DNA of 64,000 bases, from NCBI RefSeq assembly GCF_030929505.1, contig NZ_JAVFVV010000001.1:248001-312000 (forward strand), given 5' to 3'. The notes below the pieces were generated by a model that worked only from the letters and a program-made list of their open reading frames with translations, made no database searches and was not told the origin of the DNA. Position 1 is the stretch's first letter. Each line of letters opens with the position of its first letter. Both the position numbers and the translations under genes were made by a program. Of the stretch, positions 18,522 through 26,934 are shown in pieces. The DNA comes from Mesorhizobium sp. LHD-90 (GTDB lineage Bacteria > Pseudomonadota > Alphaproteobacteria > Rhizobiales > Rhizobiaceae).

Positions 18522-19393
18522 TACCGCCGCGCCGGCGACGTCGCCAGACCGACGCCGAAGGTGGCGAGCGCCATGCCGGCGATCTGCACCCAGGTGAGGC
18601 TCTCGCCGAACAGGAACCAGGCCATGACGGCGGTGACGGCCGGCACGAGATAGAACAGAGAAGACACCTTCGCCATCTCGCCCTCGCGGATCAGGATCAT
18701 CAGCAGGAAGATGGCGCCGATCGACAGCACCAGCACCAGCCAGACCATGGCGAAGATCAACTCGCCGCTGAGGACAACCGTCCGCGTTTCCAGCGCCAGC
18801 GAGCCGGCCGCCATCAGCACGGTTGCGCCGACATACTGCCAGGCGGTTCCCATGACGAGGTTTCGAGCCGCGCCGAACTTCTTCTGCAGCACCGTGCCGG
18901 CGCTCATACCGGCGACGGCGAACAGGGCGGCCGCCAGCATCGGCCAGGTCACGGCGTCGAGGCCGGCTCCGAGCTTCGGCAGGATCACCACGACCACGCC
19001 GACGAAGCCGGCGGCAAGGCCGGCCCAGTGGCGCGGCAGGATTTCCTCGCCGAGGAAGAGGCCGGCCAGTATGGCGGTGATCAGCGGCTGCAGCCCGACG
19101 ATCAGCGCCGACAGGCCGGCGGTCAGGCCCTCGCGCACCGCCCAGAACACACCGCCGAGATAGATGCCATGCATCAGCGCGCCGGCCATCAGCGAATAGA
19201 ACACGTCGCGGCGCGACATCCGCCACGCGCCGATGACGAAGGCGATCGGCGCAAGGAGCATGAAGGCGAGGCCGAAACGCGCTGCGAGGAAGGTGAAGGG
19301 CTCCGCCCAGGGCATGGCGTAGCGTGCACCGATGAAACCGGTGGACCAGAGCACGACGAACAGCGCCGGGATGAGTTTTCTTGCGGATGGCAT
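18521..19393 (-). CDS. DMT/EamA-family permease
   Basis: Drug/metabolite transporter superfamily permease, 290 aa, ten predicted helices in two EamA repeats (about 5-137 and 148-285). Typical features: PALFVVLWSTGFIGARYA at the start, FLGEEILPRHWAGL in the first repeat and FLFGESLTWVQIAGMAL in the second. The substrate is unknown; family members export metabolites and amino acids. Single gene, flanked downstream by repeats. Confidence 0.88.
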   Translation of the reverse strand: MPSARKLIPALFVVLWSTGFIGARYAMPWAEPFTFLAARFGLAFMLLAPIAFVIGAWRMSRRDVFYSLMAGALMHGIYLGGVFWAVREGLTAGLSALIVGLQPLITAILAGLFLGEEILPRHWAGLAAGFVGVVVVILPKLGAGLDAVTWPMLAAALFAVAGMSAGTVLQKKFGAARNLVMGTAWQYVGATVLMAAGSLALETRTVVLSGELIFAMVWLVLVLSIGAIFLLMILIREGEMAKVSSLFYLVPAVTAVMAWFLFGESLTWVQIAGMALATFGVGLATSPARR

Positions 19394-19540
19394 GAGCGGC
19401 GTCCGAGTTCGGAGCGCCCGCTCTATTGGGTCTCGTCCCGTCCTGCAAAGGCGAAATGCTGAATCAATGATTCAGGACGCGTGAAGGTCATGAAGCCAGT
19501 GGGCCTCCGGTGGCGAGGTGCTTTGCACCGCCGTGCCGAT

Positions 19541-19850
19541 ATCCATTTGGCGGAACCCCTCCCTTGCGGCGAGCCCCTCACTTGCGATTTCTAACACTTA
19601 GCTTCCGCTGACGCCCTTCGGGCTGCTCCAGCTAAGATGTTGAAATCGCTTTCTCTCCCGCAAGGGGAGAGATGGAGCCGGCGCCGGCATCCGCGCCAAT
19701 CACCAACGTCTGCGATTGGCGCAAACGGCGAAGCGCGCTATCTCCCCCCTTGCGGGGGAGAATGGATTTTCACGATCTTAGCGGAGCGCCGAGCCGGCAG
19801 GCGCGGAAGAAGCGACGCTAAGTCGTAGAAAATCCAAGAGAGGGGCAACT
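19541..19850. repeat. Mosaic intergenic repeat block
   Basis: No gene. The block holds several nested inverted repeats: CTTAGCT/AGCTAAG at 19597-19603 and 19630-19636; TCTCTCCC-GCAAG-GGGAGAGA at 19652-19672; GCGCCAATC/GATTGGCGC at 19693-19701 and 19714-19722; TCTCCCCC-N5-GGGGGAGA at 19741-19761. Such blocks with short CTCTCCCC hairpins are common between rhizobial genes. A related block lies at 26700-26915. Confidence 0.7.
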
Positions 19851-19976
19851 GCTTGTTGAAGCTCAACGGACGGGACCATCGTCAGCATATGTCAGGATTC
19901 TTTTCCCACGACTTATCCCCCTCCCTCCCGAATGGACCGATAATCCCCGTCGCCTGTGCTGGAAGGAGGCGGTGGG

Positions 19977-20819
19977 ATGGAGAGAAGTCCGGCGGTCGAC
20001 AAGAACTGGGAGGCGCTGAAGCGCTTGCTGGCCATGCTTGTCGGCATGGCCGAACTGGGCGACGGGGTCACCCTTCCTCGCCATCTCCATCGCGCCATCC
20101 TAAAACTGCTGCGCCCGACCGAAGCCGCGGCGCGGCGTTTGATCATCGCGGCGGCGCGCGGCATCGTGGTGACCCTGCCGCCGTTTCGCCCGCGAAAACC
20201 GAAACCCAGATCCGTCGAGCCGATCCTGCGCAGCCTCGGCATCGCCGTCACAATGTCGAATGCCGACTTTGCGCGCGCCGAAGCAGCGAAGCGGGCCGCC
20301 GCCAAACGCGCCGCCCGTCCTCGTATCCTGAACCTGTCGCTGCTCGATCCGCTCAAAAATCCGTTCCGCATCCGCCGCCGCTATGTGCCCGCACATGCCG
20401 TGCCGCGCATCATGTCGCTCGATTTCAGCGCACCGTACCGCCCCCTGCCTGCGCCACCATCGCCCGACGATCCGATCGACGCCGCCCGCCTTGGCCAGCG
20501 GCTGGAGGCGTTGGGCCGCGCACTCGACGACCTGCCGAGACAGGCACAACGTTTTGCCCGCTGGAAGGCGCGCCACGACGCCGCGCGTGCCCGGGGCAGG
20601 GAAGCCCGCGCCGCTGCCGTTGCACAGGGCAAACAAGGTGGTAGCACATTCCGCTTCCGGCGCGTCTCGCCGCTGCGGCGCGGGCGTCCTCCCGGCGGAC
20701 GGCTGTCGCGCTACGACCCGATCGCGACCCATCCGCGCAACATCCGCGAGATAGACGAAATTTTGGCGCACGCCCATGCGCTGGCCGTGTACGCGCTGGA
20801 AACTCCCGACACGTCATGA
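19977..20819 (+). CDS. Conserved hypothetical basic protein
   Basis: 280 residues, not recognised as a named family. Very rich in Arg, Ala and Pro and strongly basic, with no signal peptide or membrane helix. Segments LKRLLAMLVGMAEL, RRLIIAAARGIVV and NPFRIRRRYVPAH look structured. The start is firm: AAGGAGG at 19963-19969 lies 7 bases before the ATG. The G+C-rich codon use resembles the neighbours, so it seems resident rather than newly acquired. It may bind nucleic acid because of its charge, but that is only a guess. It sits alone in repeat-rich DNA. Confidence 0.65.
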   Translation: MERSPAVDKNWEALKRLLAMLVGMAELGDGVTLPRHLHRAILKLLRPTEAAARRLIIAAARGIVVTLPPFRPRKPKPRSVEPILRSLGIAVTMSNADFARAEAAKRAAAKRAARPRILNLSLLDPLKNPFRIRRRYVPAHAVPRIMSLDFSAPYRPLPAPPSPDDPIDAARLGQRLEALGRALDDLPRQAQRFARWKARHDAARARGREARAAAVAQGKQGGSTFRFRRVSPLRRGRPPGGRLSRYDPIATHPRNIREIDEILAHAHALAVYALETPDTS

Positions 20820-21003
20820 CGCGCGCTTGTCGCCCCCCCAACCTCTCCCCCTTGTGGGACGGGGCTAGGGCTGGGGCAAGTCAAAGGCAACAAGACCGAC
20901 GCCGGCGCGGAGTTTTCCGCCCCGCGGCGGCGATGGCGGTTGTCCAGTCGTCAGCCGGCGTCGACGATGCGGAGTGTCACGACCCTTGCCCGTGCCGGGG
21001 CGG

Positions 21004-21711
21004 TCAGGGGGTTCGGGCCCCCAAGCAGGCGGCCTCGCCCGGGGATGGGGCCAGCGGGCGCACCCGGCCGCCGTCGATCAGCGCGTGCTTGACGTATTCA
21101 AGTGCGGCCGGCTCCTTCGACACGCCGAGATGGTCGTGGCGTCCGTTCTTGTGCAGCTTCGACCAGTCCACGGTTTGCAGCCGGCCGGTGAAGGATTTTT
21201 CGGGCCGCAGCCGCGACGACATGCTGAACAATCCGTCCGAGCCGTACATGTCGATCGCCCGGCGTACGTTGCAGGATACCGGTGTCGGCTTGTAGGCCTC
21301 GAAGGCGAGAAGCGTCTGCACCGGCACGCCCGCTGCCTGCAAACGGTCGGCAAATTGGGTGGCGGCATTGCCGCCCAGGGAGTAGCCCGCAACCGCAACG
21401 GGCGTTTCGACCCGGTTTGGCTGCGCCAGGAAATTGTCGGCGGCCTCCTTCCAATTGACGGGATTGTAGACGTCGGCTCGCACGCCGGAGGCGCGAATGT
21501 ATTGCGTCAGGCTGTACATGCCGCTGCGCGCCATGTCGTCGCCCGCCGGTGTCAACCCGGCGAAGAGATAGACGACACCCTTTTCGGAGAGCGGCGGATT
21601 GGCAAGCCCGCCTTCCTGCATGACAGGCGAGGCGCATCCGGCCAGTTGGAAAATGAGCGCAAGGGGCAGCAGCGCCAGGCGGAAAGCGGGAGCGGATACA
21701 GGCAAGGGCAC
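21004..21711 (-). CDS. Lipoprotein with alpha/beta-hydrolase fold
   Basis: 235 aa. The N terminus carries a lipoprotein signal with lipobox LAGC (acylated Cys about residue 25), then a domain with VVYLFAGLTPAGDDM and the nucleophile elbow GYSLGG. A C-terminal HDHLGVSKEP supplies a likely catalytic His. Family members of this kind are secreted or periplasmic hydrolases of unknown substrate. The start codon is GTG (21711), and no good ribosome-binding site supports it. Confidence 0.7.
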   Translation of the reverse strand: MPLPVSAPAFRLALLPLALIFQLAGCASPVMQEGGLANPPLSEKGVVYLFAGLTPAGDDMARSGMYSLTQYIRASGVRADVYNPVNWKEAADNFLAQPNRVETPVAVAGYSLGGNAATQFADRLQAAGVPVQTLLAFEAYKPTPVSCNVRRAIDMYGSDGLFSMSSRLRPEKSFTGRLQTVDWSKLHKNGRHDHLGVSKEPAALEYVKHALIDGGRVRPLAPSPGEAACLGARTP

Positions 21712-21807
21712 CTCGATTCAGTATCGAAGCCCGCCCGCACGGCCGCCGTCTCTAAGTGCCGAGAGAGGCGATACCAAGGCCGCCGCATCGTTTCCGAGAC
21801 TTGGCGA

Positions 21808-22689
21808 TCAAACGGGATCGAGGCCGGTCATCCGCCCGATGTCGTCCCGCGTTGCGCCATTTCCGCGCAGGGCGGCGATGCCGGTATCGCCGAGGCTTTT
21901 GGAGAGTTTTCTTCCGTCCGGCCCGAGGATCAGCCGGTGGTGATGGTAGGCCGGCGCCGGCAGGCTGAGCAGTTCCTGCAGCACGCGGTGCACGGCGGTG
22001 GCCGCGAACAGGTCCTGGCCGCGCACGACATGGGTTATGTCTTGCAGTGCGTCGTCGACCACCACGGACAGGTGGTAGCTGGTGGGGGTGTCGCGGCGGG
22101 CGAGGATCACGTCGCCCCAGAGTTCCGGGCCAGCCTCGACGCTTTCCGATGCCGACAGATCGGCGCTCAGCTCGGCCCATGCCAGCGGCCGGCCGATCCG
22201 CGCGACGGCCGCCGCCATGTCAAGCCGCCAGGCGAAGGGTCTGCCTCCAGCGATCAGCGCCTCGCGCTTTCGGGCGGGCAGCGCCTTGTCCAGTCCCGGA
22301 TAGAGCGGCACGCCGTCGGGGTCGCGCGGCCAGTTTTTTCCGGCCGCTTCCTGCTCGACGATATGGGCGCGCATCTCGCCCCGGCTCATGAAGGCGGGGT
22401 AGACCAGCCCTTCGCTGCGCAGCCGCAGCAGTGCATCCTCATAGACCGGAAAATGATCGGATTGCCGGCGCACCGGCTCTTCCCAGCGGAGGCCCAGCCA
22501 GCGCAGGTCTTCGAAAATGCCGGCTTCGAATTCCGGCGTGCAGCGGCTCGTGTCGATGTCCTCCAGCCTGAGCAGCAGGCGTCCGCCTGCGGCATCGGCG
22601 AGTCCCTGGTTGAGCAGCGCCGAATAGGCGTGGCCGAGATGCAGCCGGCCATTCGGACCGGGCGCGAAGCGGAAGACGGGCGGGCTCAT
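21808..22689 (-). CDS. gluQ: Glutamyl-Q tRNA(Asp) synthetase (GluQRS)
   Basis: Attaches glutamate to queuosine at position 34 of tRNA(Asp). 293 aa, short and without the anticodon-binding domain of GltX, as in YadB. Class I motifs HLGH (17-20) and KLSKS near the C terminus. The glutamate-binding RFAPGPNGRLHLGH segment is intact. The zinc-binding cysteines of E. coli YadB are missing: the YPCFC-type site reads YPAFMSR at 97-103. Divergent from the DNA glycosylase gene, 72 bases between starts. Confidence 0.9.
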   Translation of the reverse strand: MSPPVFRFAPGPNGRLHLGHAYSALLNQGLADAAGGRLLLRLEDIDTSRCTPEFEAGIFEDLRWLGLRWEEPVRRQSDHFPVYEDALLRLRSEGLVYPAFMSRGEMRAHIVEQEAAGKNWPRDPDGVPLYPGLDKALPARKREALIAGGRPFAWRLDMAAAVARIGRPLAWAELSADLSASESVEAGPELWGDVILARRDTPTSYHLSVVVDDALQDITHVVRGQDLFAATAVHRVLQELLSLPAPAYHHHRLILGPDGRKLSKSLGDTGIAALRGNGATRDDIGRMTGLDPV

Positions 22690-22761
22690 CGGCGCTTAAA
22701 ACGGGTTGCGCGAAAATTTGTCCGATTGCTACTTTGCCGGCGTTTCACGGACAAGGGCGGC

Positions 22762-23421
22762 ATGCGGCGAATTTTTGGATTGGACGACATCTCGGAGGGG
22801 CTCGACGCGCTCTGCGCCGCCGATCCGAGGCTGGCTGCGGTGCGCCGGATGGCCGGCGAGGTGCCGTTGCGGCTGACCGAGCCGGGTTTTCCCAGCCTTG
22901 CCTCCATCATCGTCTCACAGCAGGTGTCGCGGGCCAGCGCCGACGCGATCTTCGGACGCTTCGTGAAGCTTGTCGATCCGCTGACGCCGCAAGCCGTGCT
23001 CGCCGCCGGCGAGGACATCTTTCGCGGGGCCGGATTCTCGCGGCCCAAGCAGCGCGCGATGCTGGCCGCGGCCCGCGCGGTGGCGGATGGGCTCGACTTG
23101 ATCCATCTCTGCGATCTGGAGGCGGAGGAGGCGATCGCCAAACTGACGGCCGTGCCGGGGATCGGGCCGTGGACGGCGGAAGTCTACTTGCTCTTCGCCG
23201 CCGGACATCCCGACATTTTCCCGGCCCGCGACGTGGCCCTGCAGGCGGCGGTCGGCCATGCGCTCGGCATCGAAACGCGGCCCAGCGACAAGGCGCTGAC
23301 CCGAATCGCCGAATCATGGTCGCCCTGGCGCGGCATCGCGTCGCGGCTTTTCTGGGCCTATTATCGCGAGACGAAGGGCCGGGACGCCGCGCCGATCCTG
23401 CAAAGCTCCGGAAAATCGTGA
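22762..23421 (+). CDS. AlkA-type DNA-3-methyladenine glycosylase
   Basis: Base-excision repair glycosylase, 219 aa, HhH-GPD superfamily. The helix-hairpin-helix VPGIGPWTAEVYLL is followed by the catalytic aspartate in FPARDVALQ. SIIVSQQVSRASADAIF near residue 50 matches the DNA glycosylase 2 family. There is no iron-sulfur cluster motif and no N-terminal Ada domain, as expected for this subgroup. Likely removes alkylated purines. Confidence 0.9.
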   Translation: MRRIFGLDDISEGLDALCAADPRLAAVRRMAGEVPLRLTEPGFPSLASIIVSQQVSRASADAIFGRFVKLVDPLTPQAVLAAGEDIFRGAGFSRPKQRAMLAAARAVADGLDLIHLCDLEAEEAIAKLTAVPGIGPWTAEVYLLFAAGHPDIFPARDVALQAAVGHALGIETRPSDKALTRIAESWSPWRGIASRLFWAYYRETKGRDAAPILQSSGKS

Positions 23422-23517
23422 AAGATCGAGGTGTTTTGCGCCGTATTGTAGCCGCGAAGCCGCTTCACATCCTTGTCATGTCGGGCTTAGACTATCGGTG
23501 TCAGGCGTTCGCCTGCG

Positions 23518-24090
23518 ATGGAGGTTTTGGAAGTGACGGTCGCCGTATCTCCGGATGGGCTTCCCGCGCTGGTGCTGAATGCGGACTACCGGCCGCTCAG
23601 CTATTACCCTCTGTCGCTCTGGTCCTGGCAGGACGCGATCAAGGCGGTGTTCCTCGACCGCGTCAACATCGTCGCCGAATACGAGCACTCGGTCTCGTCC
23701 GTGTCATTCTCGATGCGGGTGCCGAGCGTCGTCAGCCTGAAAAGCTACGTCAAGCCGTCGCGCCACCCGGCGTTCACGCGCTTCAACGTGTTCCTGCGCG
23801 ACCGTTTCCAGTGCCAGTATTGCGGCACGCCGGAGGATTTGACCTTCGACCATGTCATACCGCGCCACAGCGGCGGCGCGACGACCTGGGAGAATGTGGT
23901 CGCCGCGTGCTCGCCCTGCAATCTCAAGAAGGGCGGCCACCTGCCGGCGCAGGCGAAGATGTGGCCGATGCAAAAACCTTACCAGCCGACGGTGCACGAC
24001 CTGCACAACAACGGCAGGCTGTTCCCGCCGAACTACCTGCACGAAAGCTGGATGGACTATCTGTACTGGGACGTCGAACTGGAGCCTTGA
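23518..24090 (+). CDS. HNH endonuclease-like protein
   Basis: 190 aa with a C-terminal HNH domain: zinc cysteines C99/C102 (CQYC) and C131/C134 (CSPC), the [11 protein letters not shown] motif with D111-H112, and the N in TTWENV. The N-terminal part ([17 protein letters not shown]) is the conserved cap of the large 'HNH endonuclease' family found in most alphaproteobacterial genomes. The biological role is unknown. It is not linked to a methylase or phage genes here. Start ATG 23518; a GTG five codons on is an alternative. Confidence 0.88.
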   Translation: MEVLEVTVAVSPDGLPALVLNADYRPLSYYPLSLWSWQDAIKAVFLDRVNIVAEYEHSVSSVSFSMRVPSVVSLKSYVKPSRHPAFTRFNVFLRDRFQCQYCGTPEDLTFDHVIPRHSGGATTWENVVAACSPCNLKKGGHLPAQAKMWPMQKPYQPTVHDLHNNGRLFPPNYLHESWMDYLYWDVELEP

Positions 24091-24096
24091 GGCCCG

Positions 24097-24217
24097 GGAA
24101 ATGGATGAGGGCTGGCTGCAAACGCCGTTCTGCTGCGCTCCGATGCTCACGTACTTATAGTACGCTCCGCTTCGGTGCTCGCAGAACGACGTTTTCGCTA
24201 CGCCCTGATCCATTTCC
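24097..24217. repeat. 121-bp palindromic repeat, copy C (inverted)
   Basis: Outer arms GGAAATGG/CCATTTCC at 24097-24104 and 24210-24217, and centre CGTACTTATAGTACG. On the minus strand it matches copies A and B: GCGAAAACG, GAGCACCGAAGCGGAGCGTAC, GTACGTGAGCATCGGAGCGCAG and GTTTGCAG...GCCCTC blocks in the same order. It lies 6 bases after the HNH gene stop. Confidence 0.85.
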
Positions 24218-24259
24218 GCGCACTCACTGAAATGGCGTATCGGCTTTGACGGTTCAATT

Positions 24260-24910
24260 TCATTTCGATCGTTTGCCGAAATAGACAGCTTGGTCCGGCG
24301 TTCCCACGTCCGGCACGCGCTCATATCCCAGGCTCGTGTAGAAACGCTGCGCCCTCAGGTTGCGCGGATGGACCTCCAGCCAGAGTCCGGCCGATCCGGC
24401 TTCGGCCAGCCGCTGTTCCAGATACGCCATGCAGCGCCGGCCGATGCCTTTTCCCTGTGCCGGCGGCAAGAGGTCGATGTGGCCGTGGGACGGAAACGCG
24501 GCAAGAGCAGGCGGGATCGTCAGATCGGCATTGTGGATCCTGTGGCGAGCCCAATCGCTGCCCTTCCAGTGTGCGGCGTCCGAACCGGGGTCAGTTACAC
24601 GGCGTTGCAGGGCCGGATACCACTGTTCCGCCAGCCGAGCGTAGAGCGATGCTGTATCCGGCGCGCCGAGCAAATATCCAGCCGTGCCGCCGGGGCCGTC
24701 GATGACGAAAGCGAAGTCCGGCTCGAACACCTGATAGGGGACCGCGTAGATATCGCCGATCAGGTCGGGATCGTCTTCCCGTGCCGTGGCGTCCTCGCCC
24801 GCGTCACCAGTTTCCAGGCAGATTTTTCGCAGCGCCGGACGGTCGGCTTGCGTCGCTTGGCGCAGGAAAAAGCCGTTGCCGAAATCGAGGATCGTACGGG
24901 CGTGGGTCAC
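24260..24910 (-). CDS. GNAT-family N-acetyltransferase
   Basis: 216 aa, acetyl-CoA dependent. The C-terminal GNAT core has the acetyl-CoA loop in [19 protein letters not shown] and the later [20 protein letters not shown] long N-terminal half with [20 protein letters not shown] resembles the acetyltransferases related to the C-terminal domain of eukaryotic O-GlcNAcase. Starts with GTG at 24910, overlapping the SDR stop as GTGA, so it is translated with the sugar operon. The substrate is unknown, but the setting suggests a sugar or amino-sugar derivative. Confidence 0.85.
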   Translation of the reverse strand: MTHARTILDFGNGFFLRQATQADRPALRKICLETGDAGEDATAREDDPDLIGDIYAVPYQVFEPDFAFVIDGPGGTAGYLLGAPDTASLYARLAEQWYPALQRRVTDPGSDAAHWKGSDWARHRIHNADLTIPPALAAFPSHGHIDLLPPAQGKGIGRRCMAYLEQRLAEAGSAGLWLEVHPRNLRAQRFYTSLGYERVPDVGTPDQAVYFGKRSK

Positions 24911-25677
24911 GGCGGCAGAATGCGGAAATCGGCGCCTTCCGGCAGCAATTGGCCGCCGTCGACGACGATGGTCGTTCCGGTGATGTAGCTCGCATCGTCG
25001 GATGCGAGGAACAGGAAGGCGTTGGCGACGTCGCGCGGCGTGCCGAGGCGGCCGAGCGGGATCGCGTCCTCCATGCTCTTGATGAAGGCCGCGCCGCGTT
25101 GCTCTTGGATCGCCTCCGTCAGGATGTTGCCCGGCTCGACGCCGTTGACGGTGATGCCGTAGCCGGAGAATTCCAGTGCTGCCGAGCGGATGAAACCGTT
25201 GATGCCGGATTTGCTCGCCGAATAGTGGCCGTGGCCGGGGCTGGTGACATGCGGGCCGGTGATCGACGAGGTGAACAGCATGCGCCCTGAGCCTTGGCGC
25301 TTCATCGGCACGAGCGCGGCCCGCGCCGCATTAAAAGTGCCGCGCAGATTGACGGCCATGACGCGGTCCCAGTCGTCCGGACTGGTGTTCTCGATCAGTT
25401 GCCACGGATAGATGCCGGCGTTCTGCACGACGATGTCGAGGCGGCCGTGCCTGTCGAGCGCCAGCGCGACGGCGGCTTCGGCATCGGCCATCTTCGAGAT
25501 GTCGATAGCGATGAAGGAGGCGCCGAGTTCGTCGGCGGTCGCTTGCCCGACTTCGGTCTCGCTGTCGGCGAGCACAAGCTTTGCGCCTTCCTCGGCGAAA
25601 CGTTTTGCGATGCCTTTTCCGATGCCGCGCGCCGCACCGATGATCAGCGCGACCTTGTCCTGCAAACGTCCGGTCAT
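24907..25677 (-). CDS. SDR oxidoreductase of the sugar transport operon
   Basis: 256 aa. NAD(P) loop GAARGIGKGIA near residue 13, NAGIYPW, catalytic SSITGPH serine, YSASKSG Tyr/Lys, and the C-terminal ITGTTIVVDGGQ. Overlaps the permease stop by four bases (ATGA) upstream and is overlapped by the GNAT gene downstream. That makes it an operon member, probably oxidising the imported sugar or polyol (inference). Closely resembles dehydrogenases found with RbsABC-type transporters. Confidence 0.9.
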   Translation of the reverse strand: MTGRLQDKVALIIGAARGIGKGIAKRFAEEGAKLVLADSETEVGQATADELGASFIAIDISKMADAEAAVALALDRHGRLDIVVQNAGIYPWQLIENTSPDDWDRVMAVNLRGTFNAARAALVPMKRQGSGRMLFTSSITGPHVTSPGHGHYSASKSGINGFIRSAALEFSGYGITVNGVEPGNILTEAIQEQRGAAFIKSMEDAIPLGRLGTPRDVANAFLFLASDDASYITGTTIVVDGGQLLPEGADFRILPP

Positions 25678-26669
25678 GCCAGCCTCTGGCGAAGGTTCTG
25701 CTTGAACGTGTCGAGCAGCACGGCGGCGAGCACCAGCAGCCCGTGGACGACCTGGGTGAAATTGGCGGGAAGGCCCATGAGGTTGATCGCCGTGTTGATG
25801 GAGGAAAGCAGCAAGACGCCGGCATAGACGCCGGGCAGCGAGCCGACGCCGCCCTTCAGGCTGACACCGCCGATGACGACGGCGGCGAAGGCGTTGAACA
25901 GAAGGCCGACGCCGAGATTGGCCGTCGCGCCGGAGGTGCGGATGGCGAGCAGCCAGCCGGCAAGCCCAGCGATGGCGCCCGCCAGCATGAAGGCGATGAC
26001 GAGGTTGCGGGTGACGCGGATGCCTGCGCGGTAGGTCGCCGTCTCGTTGCCGCCGATCATTTTCAGATGCCGGCCGAAAGGCGTCTTCGCCATGACAGCC
26101 GAGAAGACCACGAAGCAGGCTATGGCGATCCAGGCGGTCAGCGGCAGGCCGAGCAGGCGCTGGATGCCTAACCAGCGGATGGCCGGCGCCAGGTCCTGTG
26201 CGGAGCGTCCACCCGACACCGCCAGCACCAGCCCGCGCACCCAGATGTAGGAGGCCAGCGTGATGATGAAGGCGCTCATCTTGAGTTTTACGACCAGGAA
26301 GCCGTTGAAGAAGCCGATCAGCCCGCCGACGGCGACCGCCACCAGCAGCGACACCGGCACCATCAGCCATTCGGGATAAAGTTTTATGCCGAAGCCGATG
26401 CCGGCCGAGCAGAACAGGATGCCGACTGCCATGGCCGCGAGCGCCGCCACCGATTCCACCGACAGGTCCATGTGCCCGGCGATGATCACCAGCGCCAGGC
26501 CGATCGACATGACGCCCAGCACGCTGGACGCCTCGATGATGTTGGCGAAGATACCGAGCTGGAAATAGTTCGGGATGAAGATCGAAAAGACGATCAGCAC
26601 GAAAAGCAGCATGAACCAGACGAGATTGTCGAGGACGATCTCGAGGATTTTGCGGGTGCGTGGGTTCAT
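25674..26669 (-). CDS. Sugar ABC transporter permease (RbsC type)
   Basis: 331 aa, about nine to ten helices, of the BPD_transp_2 family. Typical motifs: SIGLALVIIAGHMDLSVESV, the KLKMSAFIITLASYIWVRGL segment, GGNETATYRAGIRV cytoplasmic loop, and VVIGGVSLKGGVGSLPGV. Works with the ATPase at 28017 and the binding protein at 26935. It lies after a 265-base spacer full of inverted repeats, which may lower its expression relative to the binding protein. Confidence 0.93.
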   Translation of the reverse strand: MNPRTRKILEIVLDNLVWFMLLFVLIVFSIFIPNYFQLGIFANIIEASSVLGVMSIGLALVIIAGHMDLSVESVAALAAMAVGILFCSAGIGFGIKLYPEWLMVPVSLLVAVAVGGLIGFFNGFLVVKLKMSAFIITLASYIWVRGLVLAVSGGRSAQDLAPAIRWLGIQRLLGLPLTAWIAIACFVVFSAVMAKTPFGRHLKMIGGNETATYRAGIRVTRNLVIAFMLAGAIAGLAGWLLAIRTSGATANLGVGLLFNAFAAVVIGGVSLKGGVGSLPGVYAGVLLLSSINTAINLMGLPANFTQVVHGLLVLAAVLLDTFKQNLRQRLA

Positions 26670-26934
26670 GTGAGTTCGAGGCTCGGCTTGGCTGGTAACG
26701 GCCGGATGGGTACTCGGCGACGCAGGCGCCGCCCCTCACTGCCCTGCCGGGCATCTCTCCCCGCAGGCGGGGAGAGAGACGACGGCCGCAACGATTTCGC
26801 CAACCGTCAACGTTGAAGGTTAGCGAAAGCGGTGATGCGTGCGTCCTTCTCCCCGTTCCTACGGGGAGAAGGTGCCGGCAGGCGGATGAGGGGCAGCGCG
26901 ACGGTCAACGGACCAATTGCGCGGTCCGAGTAGT
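26670..26934. repeat. Mosaic repeat block inside the sugar operon
   Basis: No gene. Two strong hairpins: TCTCTCCCC-GCAGGC-GGGGAGAGA at 26754-26777 and the perfect 12-bp CCTTCTCCCCGT-TCCT-ACGGGGAGAAGG at 26845-26872. The surrounding GCCGCCCCTCA...and TGAGGGGCAGC blocks pair with one another at long range, so the entire block can fold as one stem. It separates the binding-protein gene from the permease gene. Confidence 0.75.

Noticed and set aside
16823-19462. Plus-strand open frame of 879 codons spanning SDR, YihY and DMT genes
   Set aside because: Arg-rich translation crossing three well-supported genes in other frames; no domain.
21812-22761. Plus-strand open frame running through gluQ into the DNA glycosylase
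   Set aside because: Codons before 22762 are the complement of gluQ; only the part from 22762 shows the glycosylase family.
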